Below, one piece after another: positions 30,887-38,353 of a DNA stretch of 48,444 bases (its first letter is position 1; every line of letters starts with the position of its first letter). Position numbers and translations under genes: made by a program. This stretch comes from DATCDE01 sp038252405 (lineage in GTDB: Bacteria > Actinomycetota > Actinomycetes > Prado026), in contig JBBSAJ010000017.1 of assembly GCA_038252405.1 (NCBI GenBank), positions 1 to 48,444 on the forward strand. Reading direction: 5' to 3'. Under the pieces are notes generated by a model. That model did not search any database. It was given only the letters and a program-made list of their open reading frames with translations, and was not told where the DNA came from.

Positions 30887-31972
30887 TCAGGCCAGCGCCG
30901 GGCCGTGCGCCCGGTCCACCCAGGTCTGCGGGTCGAGGATCTCCTCGGCGGACGGCAGCAGCTCCGGCGCGTCCCACACCCGGTTGAACCCCTCCATGCC
31001 GACCCGGTCCACCACCCCGCGCACGAACGCGGCGCCGTCGCGGTACTGGCGCATCTTGGCGTCCAGGCCGATCAGCCGCCGGATCGCCAGCTCGGCCCGG
31101 CCGGGGTGCTCGCGGCGGCGCTGGAACGCGGTCCGGATCTGCTCGACGGTGGGCACGACCGTCGGGCCGACGCCGTCCATGACGACGTCCGCGTGGCCCT
31201 CGAGCAGGGACATCACGGCGGTGAGCCGGTCCAGCTGGGCCCGTTGCTCCGGCGTCTGCACCGCCTCGGCGAGCGACGGCCCGTCGGTGCCGCGCGCGGC
31301 GGAGGCGACCGCGGCGGCGGCGGCGCGCAGCCGCTCGGCCACCGCGGCCGGGTCGGTCTCGATCGAGCCCATGAGCGAGCTGATGCCGTCGACCAGGTGC
31401 CCTCTCAGCCAGGGCACCGCGGCGAACTGCACCCGGTGGGTCTCCTCGTGCAGGCAGACCCACATCCGGAAGTCGTCCGGGTCGACGTCGAGCTCCTGCT
31501 CGACCTGCACGATGTTCGGGGCCACCAGCAGCAGCCGACCCGGCCGATCGCCGTCCGGGCCTCCCGGCGGGAACATCTCGTACTGCCCGAGCACCTTGCT
31601 GGACATCCAGGCCAGCCCGCCGCCGACCTCCAGCGCCGTGACCCTGGCCCCGACCGAACGCAGCGGCGCGGGGGTGCCGGCCCGCACCAGCCGGTGCGCG
31701 ATCGGGTCCAGCAGATGCCGGATCCCGTCGGCGTTGGAGCGCAGCCACTCTGTGCGGTCGACCACGGCCACCGGGGCGTCGGCCGCCGGGGCGTCCAGCC
31801 GGGTGTAGGACCGCACGTGCGAGCGGGCCTCGATGGCCAGGTCCCGCAGCTGTGAGACGGCGGCCCGCGCGTCCTCCCGAGGCAGCTGGGGGCCCGGCCG
31901 CACCAGCCGGACACCGGCGGCGACGGCGAGATCCCAGTCGACCAGCGCGGCGGAGCCGTCGGGTTCGGTCAT
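30887..31972 (-). CDS. Zinc-dependent metalloprotease of the DUF2342 family
   Basis: A 361-residue protein with the zinc-binding HEETH at 175-179 in WVCLHEETHRVQF and a downstream LLEGHADVVMDGVG likely to supply the third ligand. It belongs to the actinobacterial family once labelled coenzyme F420 biosynthesis-associated, regularly placed between dacB and tilS. Substrates are unknown. The ATG at 31970-31972 is 6 nt after TACCGT (31979-31984, minus), giving a possible internal leaderless promoter 18 bases after the dacB stop. Confidence 0.88.
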   Translation of the reverse strand: MTEPDGSAALVDWDLAVAAGVRLVRPGPQLPREDARAAVSQLRDLAIEARSHVRSYTRLDAPAADAPVAVVDRTEWLRSNADGIRHLLDPIAHRLVRAGTPAPLRSVGARVTALEVGGGLAWMSSKVLGQYEMFPPGGPDGDRPGRLLLVAPNIVQVEQELDVDPDDFRMWVCLHEETHRVQFAAVPWLRGHLVDGISSLMGSIETDPAAVAERLRAAAAAVASAARGTDGPSLAEAVQTPEQRAQLDRLTAVMSLLEGHADVVMDGVGPTVVPTVEQIRTAFQRRREHPGRAELAIRRLIGLDAKMRQYRDGAAFVRGVVDRVGMEGFNRVWDAPELLPSAEEILDPQTWVDRAHGPALA

Positions 31973-31990
31973 GCCCTCACGGTACGGGGG

Positions 31991-33589
31991 TCACGAGCCG
32001 GTGGGCGACGCCGTTGCGGACGCCGACGACGAGGTCGAGGACGAGGACGAGGACGAGGCTGCGGGCGCCGCCCCGCAGCCGCAGCCGGCCACGGCCGCGG
32101 CCAGCCGATCCAGCGCCGCCCGGTTCTCCAGCGCGGCCCCGGGGGTGAAGCCGCTGCTGAGGAAGGCGAAGCCCAGCAGCCGCCCGTCGGCGTCCAGCAC
32201 GGTGCCGGCCAGGGTGCCCACCGAGCTCAGCGTGCCGGTCTTGGCGCGCAGCACCCCGGCGGCCGACCGGGTGGCCGCCCCGACGAAGCGGTCGTCCAGG
32301 GTGCCGGTGAACCCGGCCACCGGCAGCCCGGTGAGCACCGGGCGCAGCTCGGGGTGCTCGGCCTGCGCCACGACCGACAGCATGGCGGTGAGCACCCCGG
32401 CCGGGATCAGGTCGGTGCGGGCCAGCCCGCTGGTGTCGTACAGCCGTACGCCGTCGGTGGGCACCCCGAGCCCTGCGACCTCGGCGATGACCGACTGCGC
32501 CGCTCCGGCGAAGTCGGCGGTCGCGCCGGCCCCGACGGCCACCAGGTGGCCGAGCGCCTCGGCCAGGTCGTCGTCGGACAGGGTGAGCATCTGCGCGACG
32601 AGGTCGGCCACCGGCGGCGAGGACACCGCAGCCAGCTGGGTGCCCGGCGCGGGCAGGCTGGCCGACGGCGTGGCGGATGCCGGACCGGCCGCCGGGCCGC
32701 TCGTCGACGGGGACGCCGACCCGGAGGGCGCCGGCGGAGCGAGGTCGGATGTGGGCGCCTGGGCGACCGTGACGCCGGCGTCCGCGAGCAGGGTCGCGAA
32801 GGTGCGGGCCGCGGCAGCCGACGGGTCACTCACCCGCGGCCCGATGCCGACCTGCTCGGTCCCCACCCGGCCCTCGCGCACGGCCAGGGCCGTGACGGGG
32901 GCGATCACGCCGGAGGCCACGTACTCCGCGGGCCAGGCCGGCGAGGCCGCCTGCTTGGCGAACAGCGAGGTGTCGTAGCCGAGGGTCACCCGGGTGACGC
33001 CCCTGGCCTCCAGCGCAGCGGCGGTGCTGCGGGCGAGGTCGACGAGCGAGGCGGGAGCGGTCGGCCCGGGCGCCGGCTTGGTCGCCACCAGGGTGGGGTC
33101 GCCGCCGCCGACCAGCACGATCCGGTTCGGTGTCGACCCCACGACCACCGTGGTCTGCAGCCGGTGTTCTGGTCCCAGCCGGCTCAGCGCGGCCGCCGCC
33201 GTGAGCAGCTTGGTGGTGGACGCCGGGGTCTGCCCGGTGCCGGCGTCCTGGCCGTACAGGAGGGCGCCGGAGGCGAGGTCGACGACCGCGAGCCCCAGCC
33301 GGTCGCCCAGCGCGGGGAGGCCCAGCAGCGGGGCCAGCCGGGCGGCCAGGCCGGCCTCGGTGGGCACCGGACCGGTGTCGCCCGCCGGCGGCAGGACCGC
33401 TACGGCCGCCGCCATCGAGGGGCTGCCGCTGGGCACCGCCGTGGCGCCGGCGCCCTCGCCCTCGCGCTGCAGGATCGGCAGCCGGCCGAGCAGGGCCAGC
33501 GTGACCGCCGCCGCGGTCACCAGCACGAGCCCGCCGACCAGCGCGTACCTCAGGCCGTGGCCGCGCCGGCGTCGGTAGCCACGCCGCAC
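31991..33589 (-). CDS. dacB: D-alanyl-D-alanine carboxypeptidase/endopeptidase, PBP4 (DacB) family
   Basis: A 532-residue class C penicillin-binding protein with one N-terminal transmembrane segment (about 14-35) after an Arg-rich start, trimming peptidoglycan outside the cell. SxxK is S124-T-T-K127 and KTG is at 450-452. The second motif, normally SDN, reads S338-D339-D340 (LSDDDLAEALGH), an Asn to Asp change in an active-site triad residue. A Ser/Pro/Ala low-complexity insert occupies 286-317, and the C-terminus ends in a Ser-rich tail encoded by GAGGAC-type tandem repeats (about 32022-32062). GTG 33587-33589 is chosen, with GAAGGGCGG upstream; longer frames run into ppa. Confidence 0.88.
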   Translation of the reverse strand: MRRGYRRRRGHGLRYALVGGLVLVTAAAVTLALLGRLPILQREGEGAGATAVPSGSPSMAAAVAVLPPAGDTGPVPTEAGLAARLAPLLGLPALGDRLGLAVVDLASGALLYGQDAGTGQTPASTTKLLTAAAALSRLGPEHRLQTTVVVGSTPNRIVLVGGGDPTLVATKPAPGPTAPASLVDLARSTAAALEARGVTRVTLGYDTSLFAKQAASPAWPAEYVASGVIAPVTALAVREGRVGTEQVGIGPRVSDPSAAAARTFATLLADAGVTVAQAPTSDLAPPAPSGSASPSTSGPAAGPASATPSASLPAPGTQLAAVSSPPVADLVAQMLTLSDDDLAEALGHLVAVGAGATADFAGAAQSVIAEVAGLGVPTDGVRLYDTSGLARTDLIPAGVLTAMLSVVAQAEHPELRPVLTGLPVAGFTGTLDDRFVGAATRSAAGVLRAKTGTLSSVGTLAGTVLDADGRLLGFAFLSSGFTPGAALENRAALDRLAAAVAGCGCGAAPAASSSSSSSTSSSASATASPTGS

Positions 33590-33665
33590 GTCGGTGCCGC
33601 CCTTCGTCGTCCGCCTCGGATGCGGAAGGATAGGCGACGATCGACCACTACCCGGAAGGAACCCC
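33590..33665. promoter_or_regulatory. Divergent dacB / ppa promoter region
   Basis: A 76-bp interval containing the ribosome-binding sequences of both genes (minus-strand GAAGGGCGG for dacB, plus-strand GGAAGGA for ppa) and a minus-strand TATCCT -10-like hexamer near 33628-33633. Unlike other divergent pairs in this window, both genes appear to have leaders with Shine-Dalgarno sequences. Confidence 0.4.
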
Positions 33666-34157
33666 GTGGACTTCGACGTCACCATCGAGATCCCCAAAGG
33701 ATCGCGCAACAAGTACGAGATCGACCACGCCACGGGTCGCATGAAGCTCGACCGGACGCTGTTCACCGCCACCCAGTACCCGGCGGACTACGGCTTCATC
33801 GACAACACCCTGGGGCTGGACAGCGACCCGCTGGACGCCCTCGTGCTGTTGCAGGAGCCCACCTTCCCCGGCTGCCTCATCCACTGCCGGGCGATCGGCA
33901 TGTACCGGATGACCGACGAGGCCGGCCGGGACGACAAGGTGCTGTGCGTCCCGGCCAACGACCCGCGGCAGGAGCACCTGCGCGACATCCACCACGTCCC
34001 GGAGTTCGAGCGGCTGGAGATCGAGCACTTCTTCTCGGTCTACAAGGACCTCGAGCCGGGCAAGTCGGTCGAGGGCGCCACTTGGGCGGGCCGGGTCGAG
34101 GCCGAGGCGGAGATCGAGGCCTCCTACCAGCGGCTGCGGGAGCACCCGCAGCACTGA
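33666..34157 (+). CDS. ppa: Inorganic pyrophosphatase (family I)
   Basis: A 163-residue soluble pyrophosphatase that drives biosynthetic reactions by hydrolysing PPi. It has IEIPKGSRNKYEIDHATGRMKLDR, YPADYGFIDNTLGLDSDPLDALVLL (the DxDPxD metal site), DEAGRDDKVLCVPANDP and HFFSVYKDLEPGKSV. The GTG at 33666 follows GGAAGGA by 6 nt. It is divergent from dacB and convergent with the NlpC/P60 gene 10 bp away. Confidence 0.96.
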   Translation: MDFDVTIEIPKGSRNKYEIDHATGRMKLDRTLFTATQYPADYGFIDNTLGLDSDPLDALVLLQEPTFPGCLIHCRAIGMYRMTDEAGRDDKVLCVPANDPRQEHLRDIHHVPEFERLEIEHFFSVYKDLEPGKSVEGATWAGRVEAEAEIEASYQRLREHPQH

Positions 34158-34167
34158 CCAGGGCGGC

Positions 34168-35499
34168 TCAGGGCCGGGCGAACCCGAACAGACTGGGCCG
34201 GTCGATGCCCGAGATGCGCACCACCGAACCGGTGTAGGGCGCCTCGATCATCTGCCCGCCGCCGATGTAGATGCCGACGTGGTAGATCGACTGATAGTCG
34301 GTGGGGTTGGTGCCGAAGAACACCAGGTCACCGGGGCGCAGCTGGTCCCGGCTGACCTTGAGACCCTGCGCGTACTGCGCGGCCGCGTAGTGCGGCATCG
34401 AGACCCCGGCGGCCTGCCAGGCCACCATGGTCAGCCCGGAGCAGTCCCAGGTGCTGGGCCCGGCGGCGGCCCACACGTAGGTGTCGCCGAGGTGGGCCCG
34501 GGCGAACGCCACCGCCGCGAGGCCGTCGGCGGCGGTCCCGCCCGAGCTGCCGCCCGGTCCCGGGGCGATCCCGGTGCCTGCTGGACCGCCGGTCGAGCCA
34601 CCCGACCCTGAGCCACCACCGGTGCTGCCGGTTGAGCTGCCGCCCGAGCTGGTGCTCCGGGCGCTCGCGGCCCGTGCGGCCGCCTGCTGACGGGCCAGCT
34701 CGGCGGCCCGGGCCGCCTTCTCCCTGGCGATGCGGGCCAGCCCGGCCTGCCGGGCCGCCGTCAGCTGGCTGGAGCGGGCCTGCAGCGCCGCGAGCTGCCG
34801 GCTCAGCGTGGCCGTGCCGGCGGTGAGCTGCTGCACCTGGCCGGCCTGGGCGCTGACCTTGGCCTCGACGGTCGCCTTGGCGACCCGGGCCTTGTCGGCG
34901 GCCTGCTGGACGGCGGCCAGTGCACTGCTGGCCTGCTTGTCCAGGACCTGCGTGACCACCTGCTGGGCGCGGACCCGGTCCAAGACGGCGTCCTGCCGGT
35001 TGGCCAGCACCTGCATGGTCGAGGCGGCACCGAGCAGCCCGTCCGGGCTGCTGCCGGTGAGGAAGGCCGCGAACGTCGCGAGCGAGCCGCCGGACTTGTA
35101 GGCCGCAGCGCCGAGCTCGCCGACCTGCTGCCGGGCGGCGGCCAGGTCGGCCTGCGCGGTGGCGGCGGCCCGGCCCGCCGCGGCGGACTGCTGCTGAGCC
35201 TGGTGCAGCGCGTACAGGGCGCCGTCGTACGCCTCAGCGGCCTGCCCGACGGCCACCCCCAGGGCCTCCAGCTGGGCCTGCGACTGGGCCAGCTGGGCCT
35301 CCAGGACGCCGACCTGCTGCGCGGTGGACCCGACCGCGGCGTTGGCCTTGGCGACGTCCTGGGCCGAGGGAAGGGTGTTCGGGTCGGCGGTGGCGGGCGG
35401 GCCGACCAGCCCGGCCAGCACGGTCAGCGCAGCGGCCAGGACCGCGACCAACGCCGTGGCACGGCCACCTCGTGCGGTCCTGGTCGTCCGGCTGCGCAA
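34168..35499 (-). CDS. Secreted NlpC/P60 peptidoglycan endopeptidase (RipA-like)
   Basis: A 443-residue exported cell-wall hydrolase. The N-terminal signal peptide (basic TTRTARGGR, then ALVAVLAAALTVLAGLV) ends near PATADP. A long coiled coil (residues about 45-280, rich in Ala/Gln/Arg) is followed by a Gly/Ser-rich linker and a C-terminal NlpC/P60 domain: AFARAHLGDTYVWAAAGPSTWDCSGL with catalytic Cys353, PGDLVFFG, and YHVGIYIGGGQMIEAP with His407. It should cleave stem peptides during septation. TTG 35499 is chosen because GGGGAG lies just upstream and a proper signal peptide results; upstream extension (TTG 35553) is Cys-rich and implausible. TACCCT at 35512-35517 (minus) is a possible -10. 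Confidence 0.85.
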   Translation of the reverse strand: MRSRTTRTARGGRATALVAVLAAALTVLAGLVGPPATADPNTLPSAQDVAKANAAVGSTAQQVGVLEAQLAQSQAQLEALGVAVGQAAEAYDGALYALHQAQQQSAAAGRAAATAQADLAAARQQVGELGAAAYKSGGSLATFAAFLTGSSPDGLLGAASTMQVLANRQDAVLDRVRAQQVVTQVLDKQASSALAAVQQAADKARVAKATVEAKVSAQAGQVQQLTAGTATLSRQLAALQARSSQLTAARQAGLARIAREKAARAAELARQQAAARAASARSTSSGGSSTGSTGGGSGSGGSTGGPAGTGIAPGPGGSSGGTAADGLAAVAFARAHLGDTYVWAAAGPSTWDCSGLTMVAWQAAGVSMPHYAAAQYAQGLKVSRDQLRPGDLVFFGTNPTDYQSIYHVGIYIGGGQMIEAPYTGSVVRISGIDRPSLFGFARP

Positions 35500-35668
35500 A
35501 CCTGCTCCCCGAGGGTAGGGCGCCGTCCGGCGCGGACAGCACGTGCGGCACAACGGTCACCGAGGCTAGCCCGGGCAAACCTCGGGAGTCACCCCTTTCC
35601 CACAATTCACCCTCGTCACATCGGCGTGTCGACTTGACCGATCTGTCCGGACCATCTGCTGGCCAGTC

Positions 35669-36673
35669 TCAGACCCCGAGGAGGTTCAGTCCCCCGGCGA
35701 AGACGCCGTAGAACACCGCGGCGAACGCCAGCCGGCCCGGCGTCAGCCGGTTGGTCCGCCCCAACCAGCGCAGGTAGCCGATCGCGGCGATGGTGACCAC
35801 TCCGGACAGCACCAGCGGCGCGTTGAACAGCCAGGGCGTGAACAACAGGCCCAGCCCCGAGGGCACCGTGGCCTGGATCATCATGGCGCCGCTGATGTTG
35901 GCCAGGGCCAGCTGCGTCTTGCCCTGACGCACCCAGATCACCGCGTTCATGACCTCGGGCAGCTCGGTGGCGATCGGGGACAGCAGCAGCGCGGTGACCG
36001 CGGCCGGCAGGCCCAGCGCGGGTCCGGCCCACTCCAGCTGGCCGACGAAGACCTGCGAGGCCACGAAGATGACGGCCAGGGTCGCCAGGGTCTGGACGAC
36101 CACCGCCCAGCCCGACGGAGCCGCCCGGTGCGGCTGCAGCTTGAGCGGCTCGAGGTCGGCGTCGGTGTGCGCCTCGGTGTCCGCCCGCATCTCCCGACGG
36201 AAGTACGCCCCGTACGCCGCGAAGAACAGCAGGCCCAGCCACGGCTTGAGTGCGAACGCCACCAGGCCGAGCCCGACCTTGACCACGAAGATCGCGAGGA
36301 ACCAGGTCTGGTCGCTGACCAGGCGCAGCCGGTCGATCGTGCGCAGGGGGTCCGGTCCGACGGTGGTCCGGTGCCGGATCAGCATCCAGCCGGTGACGCC
36401 GTAGGCGATCGTCGCCAGCACCAGCGGGCCGCCCATGGCCGCCCCGATGCCGATCTGCTTGGAGCTCTCGGTCCCGCCGAGCGTAACGGCGACCAGCGTG
36501 ACCACGCTCTCCGGCAGGGCGGTGCCGATGGCCGCGAGCACGGTGCCGACGGCCAGCGTGCCCAGCTGGAGCCGGATCCCCAGCCACTCCACGGCGTTGA
36601 CGAACCACTCGCAGGCCAGGTAGATCGCGACGGCGCAGCCGAGCAGGAGCAGCACGTGCCCAGCGGTGGCCAC
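35669..36673 (-). CDS. CaCA-family cation exchanger under a manganese riboswitch
   Basis: A 334-residue integral membrane protein with about ten helices and the two alpha-repeats of the sodium/calcium exchanger superfamily: GTVLAAIGTALPESVVTLVAVTLGG (about 43-67) and LLLSPIATELPEVMNAVIWV (about 230-249). A hydrophilic loop around 158-185 separates the halves. CaCA proteins export Ca2+ or related ions. Because a yybP-ykoY element precedes the gene, manganese efflux is the more likely role (inference). GTG 36671-36673 is preceded by GGGAAGGGATCC, and hairpin CAGACG-TCCGT-CGTCTG lies in the leader between riboswitch and start. Confidence 0.88.
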   Translation of the reverse strand: MATAGHVLLLLGCAVAIYLACEWFVNAVEWLGIRLQLGTLAVGTVLAAIGTALPESVVTLVAVTLGGTESSKQIGIGAAMGGPLVLATIAYGVTGWMLIRHRTTVGPDPLRTIDRLRLVSDQTWFLAIFVVKVGLGLVAFALKPWLGLLFFAAYGAYFRREMRADTEAHTDADLEPLKLQPHRAAPSGWAVVVQTLATLAVIFVASQVFVGQLEWAGPALGLPAAVTALLLSPIATELPEVMNAVIWVRQGKTQLALANISGAMMIQATVPSGLGLLFTPWLFNAPLVLSGVVTIAAIGYLRWLGRTNRLTPGRLAFAAVFYGVFAGGLNLLGV

Positions 36674-36743
36674 GGGATCCCTTCCCAGCCGCGGGCCGAG
36701 GTTGCTCCCCTCGACCCACGGCAGACGACGGACGTCTGTCGAT

Positions 36744-36851
36744 CCGGTCGAAGGTCTCGCCCACCCGCTGGCGCGGGCCCGGTCACCGGGGGCGTGGTGG
36801 CACGCCCCAGCATGTCGACGACCGGCTACGAGGAGGGCTACTCCCCTTCAA
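36744..36851 (-). ncRNA. yybP-ykoY manganese riboswitch
   Basis: The minus strand shows the hallmark parts in order. The P1 5' strand TGAAGG runs into GGGGAGTAG (36838-36846), and GGTCGTCGACATGCTGG follows. A variable arm then holds the hairpin GGGGCGTG/CACGCCCC and smaller GC hairpins. The 3' core GGGCGAGACCTTCGACCGG (to 36744) closes the element, its CCTTCG pairing back to P1. The element controls the CaCA exchanger 70 bases downstream; metal binding should favour expression. Family features are from memory of RF00080; the pairing and conserved loops are seen directly. Confidence 0.85.
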
Positions 36852-36859
36852 ACGCGCAC

Positions 36860-36869
36860 ACCTTACCGT
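36860..36869. promoter_or_regulatory. Overlapping divergent -10 hexamers, riboswitch transcript / thioesterase
   Basis: Minus-strand TAAGGT (36860-36865) would start the riboswitch RNA about 7 nt later, just ahead of P1. Plus-strand TACCGT (36864-36869) would start the thioesterase mRNA at its ATG (36877). The two hexamers share bases 36864-36865, so one RNA polymerase must exclude the other. Confidence 0.55.
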
Positions 36870-36876
36870 GATCACC

Positions 36877-37305
36877 ATGACCAGCCGCGCGCACTACGCG
36901 CACCTCACCGAGGTGCCGACCCGTTGGGCGGACAACGACGTCTACGGGCACGTGAACAACGTCGAGTACTACTCGGTGTTCGACACGGTGATCAACAGGT
37001 GGCTGATCGGGGAGGGCGGCCTGGACATCCACCGGGGCGCGGTCATCGGGGTGTGCGCGGAGTCGCACTGCACGTTCCGCAGCGCCCTCTCGTTCCCGCA
37101 CACGATCCAGGCCGCGCTACGGGTGGGGCACCTCGGCAGGTCCAGCGTGCGCTACGAGCTGGCCCTGTTCGACGAGGACGCCGAGCAGCCGGCGGCCACC
37201 GGCTGGTTCGTGCACGTGTTCGTCGACCGCCGGACGCGGCGGCCGACGCCACCACCGGAAGCGCTGCTCAGCGCCCTCGAGCGCCTCGTCGTCGGCCAGC
37301 GCTAG
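36877..37305 (+). CDS. Acyl-CoA thioesterase, 4HBT hotdog family
   Basis: A 142-residue hotdog-fold thioesterase. The catalytic-loop motif TRWADNDVYGHVNNVEYYSVFD (residues about 15-36) is typical of the 4-hydroxybenzoyl-CoA thioesterase branch, in which the Asp and neighbouring residues activate water. The substrate is an acyl-CoA of unknown chain. ATG 36877 is chosen over GTG 36868 because the latter lies inside the -10 hexamer TACCGT; spacing of 7 nt fits the leaderless pattern. It may be linked functionally with the acyl-CoA dehydrogenase at 38354. Confidence 0.9.
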   Translation: MTSRAHYAHLTEVPTRWADNDVYGHVNNVEYYSVFDTVINRWLIGEGGLDIHRGAVIGVCAESHCTFRSALSFPHTIQAALRVGHLGRSSVRYELALFDEDAEQPAATGWFVHVFVDRRTRRPTPPPEALLSALERLVVGQR

Positions 37306-37312
37306 GCCTGTG

Positions 37313-38290
37313 CTAGTCCTGGTCCGGCAGCACCTTGCCGAAGGCGCCGAGCGCGAAGCGTGCTCCGGCCTGCTGGGTCTGGGCGAGGAAGGCCTCCCGC
37401 GCCTGCGGTGTCATGGTCGCGAAGGCGACCTTCAGCTGCTCCACTGACGCGGGGTCGCTGGGGTCGAACACCGTCCCGTCCGGGAGGGTGGGCATGGCCA
37501 GGCCGCGGTCCTGCCCGACGAACCCCGGGATGAGCCCTGCGAACGTGCTCACGGCGTCCACCCGCTCCGTCACCTGCTCAAGGGTGGTGAGCGGAGCACT
37601 GCAGACGCAGACGAGCCGTGACATCTCGACCAGGAAGACCCAGTCGTCGCGGGTCATGAGCAGTTCCATCATGCGCGGCGTGACCAGGTCGCTCACGTAC
37701 TTGCGATCGAGGGCCATCACCAGGAACCGTCGGTTGAAGTCCTCGCTCTCCAGCGTCCACTCCTTGACGAGGGGGCGGACAGCGGGGGGAAAGCGGCGGA
37801 GGCTGATCGACAGCGGCGGCAGGGCAGCCGGAAGGTCGACCAGGACGAAGGACGCGAGGATGTCGGTGCCCGCACCGACATAGTCGGGCGAGTTGGGCTG
37901 CAGGTTGGTGAACGTGTTGCCGAACCGCACCCGCCGTCCGTCGACCATGCCGGTGAACACGTTGACGTACCTGGTCTTCCCCACGCTGAAGTTGTCGTGC
38001 AAGAGCACGCTCGCCTCGCCGGCGAAGGTGCGCGCCATCTCCCGGACGTAGTCCGCGACCACCTCGTCGGACGGGGGGTCACTGCTGGGCCCGGCCCACC
38101 CCGCAGCGGACGCGTGTGCGCCAAGGCCGGGGATCGGCTCAGCCTCGGCCTGCTCGCGCGCGACGAGCTGTTGGGTGGCCTTCGCCTTCTTCCGGTGTCC
38201 CCGGCGCGTGACGACACCGTAGAGGGACCAGAGCAGTCCGGCGACGATGAGCACCGCAAGGATGCCCAGCTCCCGGCTCAGTGAGTTCAT
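37313..38290 (-). CDS. Membrane-anchored protein of unknown function (possibly DUF3137-related)
   Basis: A 325-residue protein with one N-terminal transmembrane helix (LGILAVLIVAGLLWSLYGVV, residues 8-27), a basic stretch RRGHRKKAK, and a large cytoplasmic domain. The pattern TLESEDFNRRFLVMALDRKYVSDLVTPRMMELL recalls a recurring actinobacterial motif in DUF3137-type proteins, but I cannot assign a function. The C-terminal part (DPSDPASVEQLKVAFATMTPQAREAFLAQTQQ) is helical. GGAGG is 5 nt before the ATG at 38288-38290. Codon use is somewhat less GC-biased than neighbouring genes. Confidence 0.65.
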   Translation of the reverse strand: MNSLSRELGILAVLIVAGLLWSLYGVVTRRGHRKKAKATQQLVAREQAEAEPIPGLGAHASAAGWAGPSSDPPSDEVVADYVREMARTFAGEASVLLHDNFSVGKTRYVNVFTGMVDGRRVRFGNTFTNLQPNSPDYVGAGTDILASFVLVDLPAALPPLSISLRRFPPAVRPLVKEWTLESEDFNRRFLVMALDRKYVSDLVTPRMMELLMTRDDWVFLVEMSRLVCVCSAPLTTLEQVTERVDAVSTFAGLIPGFVGQDRGLAMPTLPDGTVFDPSDPASVEQLKVAFATMTPQAREAFLAQTQQAGARFALGAFGKVLPDQD

Positions 38291-38353
38291 ATGGCCTCCG
38301 GGCCGGAACGTACACCCGCCCAGGGCAACGCGGGCTCACATCCCCGGCTCCAC

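Noticed and set aside
35500..35668. ydaO/c-di-AMP riboswitch upstream of the NlpC/P60 gene, as seen before ripA-like genes in other actinobacteria
   Set aside because: I looked for the conserved core segments and did not find them; only a GGGTGAAT and unrelated inverted repeats are present.
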